This document shows, piece after piece, positions 22,095 through 35,900 of a DNA stretch of 64,000 nt. Below the pieces are notes generated by a model, which had not been told where the DNA came from, made no database searches, and saw only the letters and a program-made list of their open reading frames with translations. The stretch's first letter is position 1, and the number at the start of each line of letters is the position of its first letter. Location of the stretch: positions 2,294,001 to 2,358,000 of the forward strand of contig OU015678.1 of the NCBI GenBank assembly GCA_907165275.2, in the 5' to 3' direction. The DNA is from Zygaena filipendulae. Its lineage: Eukaryota; Arthropoda; Insecta; Lepidoptera; Zygaenidae. The translations under genes and the position numbers were made by a program.

Positions 22095-23180
22095 TTTTGA
22101 ATACAAAACTAAATAGAGCATTCATATTGAACACACATTGAAATGCAGTGTGTTATTTGACGTCATATTAAATACCTATCTGAGGACCCAATGCCAACTT
22201 GGCAGTATTACTTTAATCTTACTACAATTTTTCGCTCATCCAAATTTCAACCCTACTTCGTTTAAGTACTCAAGTTCGAAATTTAGGTGGACAAAAAATA
22301 GTTTAGGTACACGGTAATTTGAAGTCTATGATAATCTTACACTCAAAGCTCAGTCAATGTGATATGTAGACATTAGACAATATGAAAAATACCAGTATAC
22401 AATATCTCATAGCAGTGTACCTAACCTTACATCAAAGACATTCTATATTGGAAATTTCTGATGACTAATATGACCGCATTCATTCATTATTCCACATAAT
22501 GTTATATAATTATGTCGGTACATATTACGGATTTTAATTAACTGTTGTAGAAATTAAAAATTAAATTGGTGGTACAAAAACATATTTTTTTTTTCGTTTA
22601 TTTATCCTATATAGGAAAGGCTAAGAGTACAGGGCCCATACTGCCAATGGTACAAAAACATTATTTACTGTCCTAGAGAGATGATTTTTTTTAAAATTTA
22701 TTTATTAAGGCTTGGCAACTAGGCCTTTAGCTTACATTCTATAACAATAGTAGTGATGAATTTGACTTTGGTGGGCTGCCAACTTTCGTGATGGATTTTG
22801 GTTGCAGTTTTGAATAAATTCGGATATACCTACTATTGTACCATACGGCATACCTATCTATCCCATCGCATAATCCGGGTAGGTATATAAAAAAACTTAT
22901 ATGTTTTTAATTCATCAAAATTTCGACTTAACACTTTACAATACTTTGGATAAGGTCGAAATTTCGGTAAATCATTTAATAAGTTCCAAGGCCAGTATAA
23001 GTATACATTTTTTTTGTCATCATTAAATTATAAAAATTTACCTATACATTTAATATAAGTACGTAGATTAGCCTCGAGACTTATTGAGTGGCGAATATAA
23101 GCCATTTGAAATCCTAAACACATGCAAATTAACAGTTATCACAAAAAATGTTGAGGATTACAAATAGCCGACAACTTTAC
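22095..23180. other. AT-rich spacer with one LINE-tail-like piece
   Basis: A short block near 22580-22655 (TATCCTATATAGGAAAGGCTA) recurs in weaker form near 31735 and looks like a retroelement tail. Nothing else is recognised. Confidence 0.4.
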
Positions 23181-23325
23181 GGCACAAAAATGAGGTTTTA
23201 TCAAACGCACCCGGCCGGAATAGCGCTTCAGTCACAGACTTAGCAAACGAATAGACATTGCAAGCTGCCCATCGAGGGGGCTCTACTTGGCGCGGCTTGT
23301 TCTTTACGCTGCCCACTGCTTCCAG

Positions 23326-23672
23326 ACCTTTTTCTTCTTTTTCATGGACTTTCGCATATAATGCATTTAGCCAGTTTCAAGTAAAATTTATCAGATCAAT
23401 ATATTCTCTAATTGATATGCTTCGATGTACGGTTTGAAATTGCAAGCCACGGTACTATAATTTGCAAAAACTTTCTCGGAGCTCTTGGAGGAAACCGAAG
23501 AGATCAGCTCGAAATGTCATATATCTTCTTGAGCACATAAAAATCCGTCACTCTTAAAATTATTGTCCAATAAAGCACCTTACAACACAAGAAAATCCAT
23601 TTTTAACCATTTTTATCGACATGAAAATAAATGACCGAACCGCCATCTTTGATTCCTCCCGTCCAGAGCAAA
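23326..23672. repeat. Dispersed repeat family I, copy 2
   Basis: Same block order as 6484-6800. Flanking sequence at 23210-23330 and 23800-23890 forms weak inverted arms (CACAGACTT and AATAGACA motifs), so the full element may be larger and reach the 3' end of the reductase gene. Confidence 0.5.
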
Positions 23673-23906
23673 TCACAAGAAAAACTTCAAGTTAAAAATA
23701 ATATTAGGTAATATGACGTAATAGTATGACGTACTGTAAAAATAACCAAAATGCATTTTATCAAGAAAACAGAACATGTGGCACGCTTTGCAATTCATAT
23801 TATGACTTTACGAACTAATACGACGCGTTGTCTATTCTATTGTCTTTATAAGTCTGTGGGGTGGGTAAACCACTCATTGCACCGCGCCGCGTCAAAGTAT
23901 CATTAT

Positions 23907-23912
23907 TTTATT
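23907..23912 (-). promoter_or_regulatory. Polyadenylation signal of the fatty acyl-CoA reductase gene
   Basis: AATAAA on the minus strand begins only 16 nt after the TAA stop at 23929-23931, so the shortest transcript would have a very short 3' UTR. It supports the final exon call. Confidence 0.5.
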
Positions 23913-23928
23913 GCTACGGAAATAAATA

Positions 23929-26900
23929 TTACCAGATTAAAGAAAAAACCGACCATAGAGCATACATCGCCAGGATATAGAAAATAATTCGAACTATCTG
24001 ATGGAGATAGTATAATCTGAAACAAAGAAAGCGCAGATTAATTATATGTATTATCATATTTTGTTTCCTGGGATTTCTATTTTAACCTATTAGCTGTCCC
24101 GCGCGATTTTATTCGTGTAGGTTTCAGTTCCCGCGGGATTGTTCCATACTAACTATACACCCCTTTTAATCCCCTTAGGGGTTGAATTTTCAAAAATCCT
24201 TTCTTTTCGGATGCCCACATCGTACAAAGAACACACCCTCCAGGTCTGTACGATCAGCGGTTTAGGCTGCGCGTTGATCCGTCAGTCAGTCATTCAGGGA
24301 ATTCCGGGATAACAAGTACCGTATGTTCTTTTCTGTATCCCAGATAATGTTAAACAATGCACTGTTTACCACTTGCATTAAAAAAAACCGACAATATTGT
24401 GGGGGGGGGTTGGTGTGCGTGCGTTTCCCTTTTTCAAACCTTTTCCACTTAATCCTGGCCTGCGGTAGTGTGTCGTCGCTCTCCTTGAACAAATACCGCC
24501 GGATGCCGGCGAGGTACTCCACGAAGTATTCGTCCCAATCGATTGTCGCCATACTGAACGGGAATATCTACAAACACCATAATTGTTATCATGTAGAGCA
24601 CTCACATTGAACTACTTCATCGTCACTTTGAAGCGAAGTTTCTTAGGAGGCAAGGACGCGCTATCCGTTTATCGATGTCCGATGGTAACGGGGCTTTGCT
24701 CTAAAAAAATCCAGAAAATGCGCCATCTCCAAGGTTACAATAGAATTACAACAGTTGTGCTACTCGCCGCTAGATGGTGCTATATGTAACAAATTTATCC
24801 ACCAAAATGTTTTTTCTCAAAATCTTTCCCTGTTATTTGCTTGTACCCTTCATAATATTATGGTTCCACTGTAAGCAATAAACTTTCGGTGTTACTACAT
24901 ACCTACATTAACACTACGCCAAGGTTAGCAGTTTAATTTTTGGACACATTTGTTTTAAGCTTATAATAAAGCTTATAATACACGATAAACAATTCTCGAT
25001 AGGAAAAAATTATAAGTAGCCACTTCTGTTTTTATCGCAGAATGCTTGCAACTTACAAAACAGTGATTTACAAAAAAAGTTAGACATGATTAAGTAAAAA
25101 GTACCTGTTTATCTTTTTCTGATGTGTTATCCCAAAGTTCTCTTGTCTTTCTGTTGCAGAACTTGATCTCTCGCGTACTGAAGTAGGAGAGAACTGAAGA
25201 GAACTTGTGAATCTTGCGGTATACCTTCAGCATTCTAGCGGAGACAAAAGAGGTTCATAGACAGATAGATATTATTAGATAACTATCTATTTTCCTACCC
25301 ATTCCCGGCGGTTTAACCCGCATTCATTTTGAAATTCCTGCGGGAACCTCGGGATAAAAAGTACCTTATTTTCTATATCCCTGCCAACGTGTATGCAAAA
25401 TTTCGCGATGATCGGCTGAGTATCTATTGTAGTTAATGCGTGAAAACGTTACAAACAAACTCACATTTATAATATTATTTAGGATTATGGTGGATGTACT
25501 CACTTGGGTTTCCTGCCAACACACAGCGCTAAACTGTCGATCAGAGCCGCCGGTACCAGGTGCAGGAAGAATATGTATATTCTGTTTACCAATGCCGACT
25601 TGTTCAACGTTATGGACACGTACCTGCAACCGTAGAGATATTAGGTAGGTACACAATCATAGAGCGTTACTTCTGTATACCTACCCTGAGAAAAAAATAG
25701 AGGCATTGTTCGGTAAAGTTCGCGACCGAAAAGTTCCTCACCGAAGGTTGGTCCACGATATTTCTGCTACCGGTGTTCGGTCGTGCACCATATTTGGTCA
25801 GTATACTCTCCCGTAGTTTGCACATGCTGACTTTAAATAGTACCTAGTATTATTTGTCATTATACTGTGGGCGCGGGCGGCCCAAGCGTTGACTTTCAGC
25901 CAGCACCAGACTAAATTTAGAAACATCTGCAAAAGCTGTTTTTCTTATTTCCGAAGCAACATAATATCACTCTTCTAATTCTTGTAAGAATTTTCTTAAT
26001 TGTGATTTCTTGGATATAATAAAAGAATCTGTAAACATCTAAAACTCACCACACTGCATTTGAGAATGGGTGCTTGTCGAGATCCGCCAGATTATATTTT
26101 TGGAAGCCACCCCAAGTGATTCTATTCTCCACTGAGCTCACGAAGTTGAAGATCGGCGGCTGGAGCGGTAAGGGGCTGGAACTAATCGGGAGAAAAACAT
26201 AAATGAAATAAAATCATATTTGATTGTTAAGGCAACGGTATAAAAACAATAAATTTTCGTGAATGTATATGGAAAGTTGGAACTTAAGTCTCTCTCTGTA
26301 GTTGTTTGTGATGATTTATATTCTTTGTGTCGCTATGTGTCCGCTTATGGCCTCATTGTTGTCGCCGTGCCTCAATTAAATAGTTGAAGAGGCGTCATAA
26401 TCCGTGGAGCATAGAGTTAATTAATACACATTAGTTGTGGGCGTCCACGTAAAAAGGTACCACTTGTGGGGTGTTAAGACTAGATTCGGTATCTAGAATA
26501 GTCAATTGATAGTAAGGATTTAAAAAATATTCAAAAACTATAGCACAGTTTTTTTTTATCAGACATTAGAAGTTGAAATTCTGAAAAAGCTTGATTTGAG
26601 AGAATTAAAAAAAGTTCCAGTGAAAAAATAAAACACACTTTTACTTGCTTGTTACATAGATTTTTATATATCTTCACAGTATATCTATATATATCTTTTT
26701 ATATACCCGCGATATTTTAAAGTTCCCGCGTCCCGCGGAATTGTTCCATACAAACTTTGCAACCCCTTTTCATCCGCTTAGGGGTTGAATTTTCAAAAAT
26801 CCTTTCTTAACGGATGCCTACGTCATATAAAGAACACACCCTCCAAGTTTCAGGTCAGTATAAAAAACGTTTTATATGTAGAGATTGTAGATTAAGATAT

Positions 26901-29900
26901 ATGAAATTGTAGAAAGTAGGTCAATGCAGTGAATATAGAGTGGTCCGTTGTTTGATTATCCTGCCTATAGACTATAATACGTAGTTAGGTCGAGGTAATA
27001 ACGTAACGTAACGGGCACTAATATTAAAAATCTAATATCACCAAACCCTTTAACACTTCCACCCCTCGAGCATACCTATAGCTCTGACGACTCCACTCCG
27101 GACGGCCATTGAAGGCAAGCCGGAGGTGAAAGTTCTGCGGGCCCCCGAGACGAGGGCCTGGAGCACTCGGCCCTCGGGTACGTGGTGTGTTACTCACCAA
27201 CAGTCCGCCACGAGCTGCTCGTAAGCTCCAGTAGGTATCGTTATTGTCCCTCACCGTTGTTTGTAAGTGTTGTGCACGTTGTAGGCGGCGACTATGAGGC
27301 AGTTGACCACGTAGTCGACGGGCACGATGTCGGCGGTGACCGCCGCGTCGCACTGCAGCGTGCGCAGCATGCCCGTCGCTGGGGGAGGGATTTTGCGAGC
27401 GCACCACCTCATTGTTACCGCCGCACTCAGAGTCGACTTTAATGATTACTTAGTTAAGTATAGATTTTTAAAACAAAACTGCCGCAATCAGACAAGTTTA
27501 ATAAATTAAAGTTGATTGGCATTTAACTAATTAATTAATTAACATTAATTTACTGAACGTCTCTGATTGCGGCAGTTTTGTTTTAAAAATCTATACTTAA
27601 CTAAGTAATCATTAAAGTCGACTCTGAGTGCGGCCGTTAGTCCTAATCCTAACTAAAGTTTGTTTGTTTGTTACGCTTTCAAGTATCATCTACTCAACCG
27701 ATCGTCATGAAATCCTTATATTATAAAAGTGAAAGTGAGCTTGTTTGTTTGTTTGTGACGCTTTCACGCCTTAACGGCTCAACCGATCATCACGAAATTT
27801 TGCATACACGTTGTCAGGGGTACATAGGGCCTAATTTTTACATCGGAATTCCCGCGGGAGCTCCAAAACTACCGCGGGTGAAACCGCTGGGAACAGCTAG
27901 TACTATAATATTATAAAGCCGAATGTGAGTAAGTGTGTTTGTTTGTTACGCTTTCACGAGTCATCTACTCAACCGATTATCATGAAAGTTCGTGTAAAAG
28001 TTTTCAGGGAGAAAAGGACATACGGTACCTACATTTAATCCCGGAATTTCAGCGGGAACTCTTGAAACTAAGTAAAACAGCAGGGAACAGCTAGTGAAGA
28101 TATTTATACGATAGAACAGTGTGATTTCGGTAATATCGCCTTACCACTACCCACGGCTATGCCGGTGGGCCCGTACATGTTGTCAAGCCAGCACTTCAAA
28201 GGTTCCTTTGCTGTCGATGTTACTGAAAAAAAAATACATGTGATGACTTTTAGCTCTGATGTGATTGTTTAAGAAAAAAATAGTCATCTGGATTGGCTGC
28301 ATAGACTAGGTGTTCTTTGCCTACCCCGATAGGGGTAAACTTAACAAAAAAAAAAACTGTGATTGAGAACATTTTATTGATCCAAAGTTTGTGTTGTGTT
28401 TAGTAGATATTTCCTATAATAGTTTACATAATAGTGACGTAGCTCAGATGGTAGTAAGCATTTTTGTTCGGTAGGTATAAACGTTATGCCCATGGCGTCT
28501 CTTTGTGTAGGTAAATATTCTAAAAACAAACAATAAACCAAGTTGACAATCTATAATTATTTTCTCTATATAAAAAGGAACTATTTCTGGACATGAAAAA
28601 CATAATAATATGGTCGGATCTCGACTAAAACTACTTGTTTGGTCTGATGTTGAGATCCGAGTCCGACAGTACCCATGCTTTTCATGCCTAGATTTAAGAC
28701 TTTGGACTGGACGACTTTTCGCGACAAAGTGACATGCCGATAAGTTTCTTAGTTTTCTATAGCGATAAATATTATAGATTGTCAATTTGGCTAAGGGGGC
28801 TGGTTAATTAATCCTTAAGTAGGTACCTACTATAAATGCGAAAGTGAGTTTGTTTGTATGTTTGTTACGCTTTAACGCCTCGACGGCTCAATCGATCGTC
28901 ATGAAATTTTGAAAAAGAAGAGAAAGATTTATTCAAGCGATACATAGGGTACTTTTCATCCCGGAGTTGCCGCGGGAACTCCGAAATAACCGCGGGGAAC
29001 AGCTTGTAATGCATATTTGTCTTCACTTACCAATAGCAGGTCTGAATATACCAATAGGCAGGTCTCCCGAGTTCTCCAACAGTTCCTTCTCGGCTAATGC
29101 TTTCGTGAATGTGTACGTGTTGGGCCACGGACCTAAGATCCTGGAACGAGGAGTGCATAGATCATAGATAGCTAAGTCCTAACTAGAAAATTGTTTAGGG
29201 CTTGTTCGGTAAAGTTCACGACGGAAAAGTTCCCCACCGAAGATTGGTCAACAGTATTTCTGCTACCGGAATTCGGTCGGGCACCAATCACCATATTTGG
29301 TCAGTATACTCTCCCGTAGTTTGCACATTATTGACACCGCGCGGGGTCACTGTGCCTGCTGGTCACTGATATTGTGTTGCCAACACATCCTTCGGGCAAC
29401 GAAGGGCGACCGAAACCACATCGTTCTGATTGATTTCTCTCCGTGTATGAGTAACGTGAAAATGCATATTTTATACACACAACATAAATGAACATAGAGC
29501 TATAAGCTTGTGTCGTGTCGTGGTAACCAAGCAGCACGTGGGATATCCTATCCTACTTATATTATAAACGCGAAAGTTTGTAAGTATGTATTGATGGATG
29601 GATGGATGGATGTTTGTTAAGTACTCTTTCACGCAAAAACTACTGGAAGTTGTTGGTCATAGTGAATAAGGGCCCTGGAACCTCTTGATTAGTAGAGACG
29701 GTGACCTACTGCGCCAAGCCGCGTCGTACTTACGTAGGTAACAAATCGTCGATCTCCCTATCCGTCAGTTTGTCTATGAGCCGGTGTATGCGTTCAGCGT
29801 TCGCGTCGCAGGGGTAGAATTTCTCCTCCACGAGGGGTAGGTGGGAGTTTGAGTACGCGGTCGAAACGTGCATGAACACCTGGTACACGGAGAAAAATAC

Positions 29901-32900
29901 ACCTTTTAATGCAGTTATTTAAACAGCGATATCCTTAATCTATACCTACTAATATGATAAAGAGGTAAAATTTGTGAGTTTGTGACGCTGTAGGAGGTAA
30001 TCTCTGGATCTACTGAACCGATTTTAACAATCTCAGTGACATAAGGCACTTTTTATCCCGAAATTCCCACGAGAACTCCGAAATTACCGCGGGTGAATGT
30101 GAGTTTGTGTATTACGTTTTCATACCGTAACTACTTAAACGAGCACCATGAAATTTTGCAGACACGTTGCCAAGGGCACAGAAAAGGACATAGGGTAGTT
30201 TTCATCGCAGCATTCCCGCGGGAACTCCGAAATTGACGCGGACGTAAATGCCGGGGAACAGCTATTACAATTTACATATATGTATACATATATAAATAAA
30301 ATATCTCACGTCGAGCCGGGGCATGTCCCTCGCCAACCGCAGGAGGTGGAGCGGGGCGCGCACGTTAGTCTCGAGCGCGGCTCGCAGGTGCTCGTCGAAC
30401 TTGACCGTCGCCGCCGAGTGGAATATTATGTTCACCTGAAACACGACCAGTCGCAAATCAAAATAGAGACAAAGAATACTTATATTACCTACTCGTAAAG
30501 AAGCGACACTCCCTGCGTCCCGTCGCGACTTAACGGCGAGCCCAGGCCCCAGAGGCGATGGCAGGTCACCGTTGTGCGGTTTTTTTTTTACGATTTTTGC
30601 GTTTTTCTGAAATTGCTCTTATAAGGCCGAATCAACGGAACTATCCTTAAAATCAATCAGGATAAACAGAACTATGCTAGACATAAATCCTCGATGCTCA
30701 AATAGGTACTTCAAATTTAATGAGATGCTGAAATTTCATTTGTAAAGTTCCCATCTCATTCTTTAAATTGCGTTTATAGGTACCTAACTAATACCTAAAT
30801 CTATCAGGACCTGTAGAACTATGCTGGATGCAAGTAGATCTGAAGGTTTTTTTTGATGCCAATATTTGGTATGCTGGTTTTACAGTGACCGTATGTTGAA
30901 CAATATCTAATTGAGTGCCCCCCCCCCCCGCGCACCTGGTGACACTCCCTACAAATGAACTGATTCAACTACTTAAATACGGCCGGCTTGTACACGTGAA
31001 TTTAGAATGTACAGATTCTGCGTGTATCAAACTGTCTTCGGAATCGCGTGGTATTGCGGGGTATGAGGAGGCATAAAATTGGTGGGAGGTAGAGAGTGTT
31101 ACTTCTTTATATATTCTGTATTCTTTGGTAGTAGTAAGAAGTTGATTTGCTTCATAGCTCAAGGATCAAAAGTTCCGTCGTTCCATTCCGTCTCAATGGT
31201 AATTGTTTTTGCCAATAATTATGATACGTTACGTTACGTTACGTTACTTTGCGTTACTATGAAATACGTAAATATAAAATACCTTCTCAGTCAATATTTG
31301 GCGGTCGCTCAGCGTCAAGCCCAAACCCGCCGCTTCGCAGTCGCCGGGTATCAAAACCACTTTGTGTCGAAACTTTGGCACTTCTTCCTTTATTCTGCTG
31401 AAAACCTACGAAAAACAAAATGACTTTTTATTTATTTATTTTTAGGAAAGAAAAACTATTATTAGGTATAAACAAAAATAGCAGTCCCGCTGATAGAAAA
31501 CAATATGTACATATTATATCCTACACAAGATTATCACCGATTAGTTAGGGCGCTTATGATAGTCATTATCTCCTAGTAATATTTAATTAGAAAACAGGGT
31601 AATTAGTAATATTGCTAGTATTATACGTAGTAATTATCAAAATAAATAATGACAACGGCGCGGCGGTATATCACCTTTTTTAATAACGAATTTAGATATA
31701 GTACACGATTAATCCCAAAAGAGGACTAAAAGGTATTTTTTCGTTATTTATCTTACGTACCTATACAGGTTAGGCTAAGAAGACCGAAAAGAGTAAATAA
31801 TATTATGTAGCTTTGAGACGACAACGGATTACAGATACCTTACAGTTTTCCTGACTTAGCATATTTGCATAAAAAATGTCACCTTTTAAAACAATCATAA
31901 TAAAAATCGAACAGCATTTTGTTTATAAACCTATATTTACGAGCTGTTCCCCGCGGTTTCACCCGTGGTAATTGGGGAGTTCAGTAGTTCCAGATATTAC
32001 CCCTACAACCTCACAAACTCATTAATGAACGTCTCTGAGTGCGGTAGTTTTGTTTTTTAAAATCTTTACTTAAAATGAAGTAATCATTAAAACGACCCTG
32101 AGTGCGGCCGTAAGTGTTTTATAGTCAGGTAAATATAAAGCCGTCTTTTAGAGTGTGAGTTGCGGCTAAAAAGCTTTACTTTGCAGTCTTTGCATAGTAA
32201 ATTTCTGCGCCAATGTCCAATAATATGATTCCGTACTGAAGTGAACACTTATGTTAAACTTGAAAGTGTTCGGTAAATATTGATTTTTATTTAATAAGTA
32301 TCTACGGTCATTGTATTTATTTTGAGTCCTACTGTATACAATGAGAAAAAAGAATGTTTGTAAAAAAACTTGCTGTTAATTTGCATTGCCGTCAAGTTTC
32401 CTAGTATAAGTAATGTTGATCACACGTTTTGCAATTTTGCATACACTTTGTCGGAGGTACAGAAAAGGACGGTACTTTTGATCGCGGAATTCCTGCGGGA
32501 ACTCCAAAATTGACGCTGGTGAAACTGCATTAAAATTTTGCAAACTACACGTCAGAGATATACAAAAGGATATAGGGTATTTTTAATCCCGGAATTCCCG
32601 CGGGATCTCCGAAACCAACGTGGGTGGATCACGGGGTACATCAGCTAGTCATTTAATAAGAAATCAAACCACAATATCACGTCGCAGCGGTTCCATGTCA
32701 TTCATGTAAGGAAGATGAAATTAATGAGTCTAATATTATAAATATTATAAATTCAAGCCTGAGTACCTATGTTTGTTTGTTTTTTAAGCTTTCATGTCTT
32801 CAAGGATACGAAGATATAAGGTACATTCTATTTCGAATTATCTGCGGGAACTCTGATATAATAAAGATGAAACGGCAGAGCACAGATAGTTCAGATGAAC

Positions 32901-35900
32901 TAGTCTTTCCCCCACGATTTCACCTGCGTTAATTACGGATATCCCACGAGAATGCCGGCATTTCACCCAAGAACACTGTAGCTTTTACTGGGAAAACATT
33001 TTTTTTTAAATCGGTCCAGTAGTTCCAGAGATCACTTCCTACATACAAACTCTACATTACAAACTGTACCTCTTTATAATAATTACTAGCTGTCCCGCGC
33101 GGTTTCACCCGTGATAATTTCCAAGTTCAACTTTGCAACCCCTTTTCATCCCCTCGGGGGTTGAATTTCCAGAAATTCTATCTTATCGGATACACGTCAT
33201 ATAAAGAACACACCCTCCAAGTTTCAGGTCTCTATGATCAGCGGGTTAGGATGTGCGTTGATCTGTCAGTCAGTCATTTAGGACAGAGCATTAATGTATC
33301 TGGATCACCGAGCTTCGGTCGTTGCGATAACTTCTCCCAGAGAAAGGTGCTTATAGCGCCATCTGTTGTTAAGTAGCAAAACAAACGCTCATTTTTCATT
33401 GCCTGAAAAAAACGGATAAAACGACGTTGTCCAAAAATTAAACCTAGCTAGATCAATTAATCGCCCCCGAAACCCCCTGGTTAAAAAAAAATTATGAAAA
33501 TCGTTGGAGCAGTTTCCGAGATTCAGAATTGCTCGTTTAAAGGTAGTAGATGTATGGATTGGCAATAGTATATTTTTTTAATGTATATATTGTATTCAGT
33601 TCATTTGACTTACGGGATCCTCGAATATTTCGTCGATCCTGGTATATATGTCTTTGCCGCGCTTCTGTCGCACCAGTAGGTAGAGGTTCTCGACTCCCGG
33701 ACAGCATCTCAGGAGTTTCTCCACCAAGACTTTGCCGAGGAAACCTGGAGCCGATCATAACAAATCGTTTATTAATCGAACGGTGAACATAACTGAAGGA
33801 TTTCAGTATCTATTTGATTCGTCACAATAACCTAAAAGAAAAAACATATTAATATTAAGTATTAACTTTGAACGTAAAAAAATATATTATCTACTAGCTG
33901 TCCTCTGCGATTTCATCCGCGGTAATTCCGGGAAAAAAGTACTCTACGTCCTTCTTTGTACCCCCTACAGTAGTTTACGGTGATTAGCTGTTCCCCGCAT
34001 TAATTCCGGATTTCTCGCGAGAATTCCACGGTAAAAACTATCCTATCTTGTAACTTGGACCGTATTATAAATGGTTACAAAATTTTATCAAAATCCGTTC
34101 AGTAGTTTCGGAGTTTATCGCGAACATACATCGTGACACGAAATTTTTATATACAACGTGTTAATGAATTAACCAAAAACCTGATACACCCCATTTAAGA
34201 AAATAAACAATAATATGATTAAAATAAAATTTATGTCGAAAAAAATAATAGTTTTTAAAGTTATATTTCAAACGCTACGCCCGCAGCTATGCGTCAATGT
34301 CCGATTCGATTTTTTTCCTGCGGGTGGCGTACGCGCCAATTATTGTATTATAAATAATTTAGACATGGTGTCGTAAAAATGAAAAAATATAACCTATATT
34401 AAAACATAGCGCGATCGATTCGTAAGTCGATTCTGAGCAAACTACTTTCTAGTTTTAAAGTTAATTCATTAACACGTTGTATATAAGATTTCCCAAAAGT
34501 TTCACTTGCGTTAATTTCGGAGTTCCCGCGCGGAAATCTGGGATAAAATGTACCTAGCCTATGCCCTTTTCTGTAACCCTGGTAGCGTGAATGAGAGATT
34601 CCGTGATGATCGGTTGAGTGATTACGATGTGAAAGCGTACCTATCAACTTACATTTACATTATAATATTTAGTTATGATACAAGTAAACCACTTTGATTG
34701 ACTAGGGCACGCCGGGTGTTACTGCCTGCGGGGCGCCAGAGCCTCCTGGACGGGTTGGCTTCTCTGAAGGCGAATACACCTGTGCTACGGCACATTCCTT
34801 AAGTGCGCGAAGTCTGGCGCCTGGCAGGTTGATGCGTTGATTGTAATAGGGAGGAAGACTCAGACTGGTATTTACTTCTCTCATTTGTATATACAGCTCT
34901 GAAGGTGCTCGGAAACATGACCGCTAAAGTGAAGGCTAACATCGTGTCATCTGAGGATCCTGGGCTTTGTGCCTTAGCAATGGGCTGGAGAGCACGGAAG
35001 AAATTTCCAGCTCCGTTTGGTGGCGAAGGTCTTTAAGGGTGATAGAAAGGAACACACACACGCTACGGTAGTCCTGAGTGACATAGGGTACTTTTTGTCC
35101 CGGAATCTCCACGGGAACTCCGAAATTACCGCGGGGAACAGCTATACCATTAAGTTCGCCATTTGTACTATTTTGTGCAAGAAGAATAAATAAATAAATA
35201 AATAAATACCTACATAATATTTTTTTTCGGGATCGCAATCACTATAGTTTCTTACAGATTTACATTGTCAATTTTCCCAAATAAATACTTAATTTTAAAT
35301 ACTTATAATCTTCTTATTACTTAATCTTAATTGGCCTTTACGACAATCAATGGCACCTTTAAATATAAGTTCAGAATCACATTTATAATATAGGTACATA
35401 AAAGGTAATTTTTTCATTGAGATAAACTCTAGCGTTTTTTTCTCTCCTAATAACTTATGCCTTAAAATAACTTAAGCATAGATAATAATAAGTATGTGAA
35501 CCAATTATCTTAAATTAGAACAATCCTAATTGTTTCATTGTTTTCTTTTTTTTTATATTATTCAAGACCTACCTAAGTCATTGATATGGTAGTAAATATA
35601 TGACCTAAGTAGGTATCATTATTACGAGCGAGGTTATTTGGGGATGTCACTAAATATTATAAAACAAAGTCCTCCGCCGCGTCTGTCTGTCTGTCTGTCT
35701 GTTCGCTATAAACTCAAAAACTACTGAACGAATTTACATGAGGTTTTCATCAAAGATTTATACGTATAGTTGCCGCAAGGCATTAAGTTCGCCATTTGTA
35801 CTTTTTGTGCAATAAAAAATGAATAAATAAGTAAAATAAATATAGATTATCTAGGAATTCCCGCAGGATCTCTGAGATTACGCGGGGACAGCTAGTACTT

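Larger units (their letters stand above)
31406..33613 (-). other. Reductase intron 2, repeat-filled
   Basis: Holds Helitron-like copies near 31940-32010, 32420-32650, 32740-32895 and 33085-33290, a partial family B MITE at 32028-32113 and a family G repeat at 33296-33550. No exon is missed here as far as the frame of the reductase shows. Confidence 0.6.

Noticed and set aside
27024..27407. 127-codon minus-strand open frame
   Set aside because: It overlaps the real reductase exon 27255-27378 in another frame and continues through the donor into intron. The product is Arg/Gly-rich noise.
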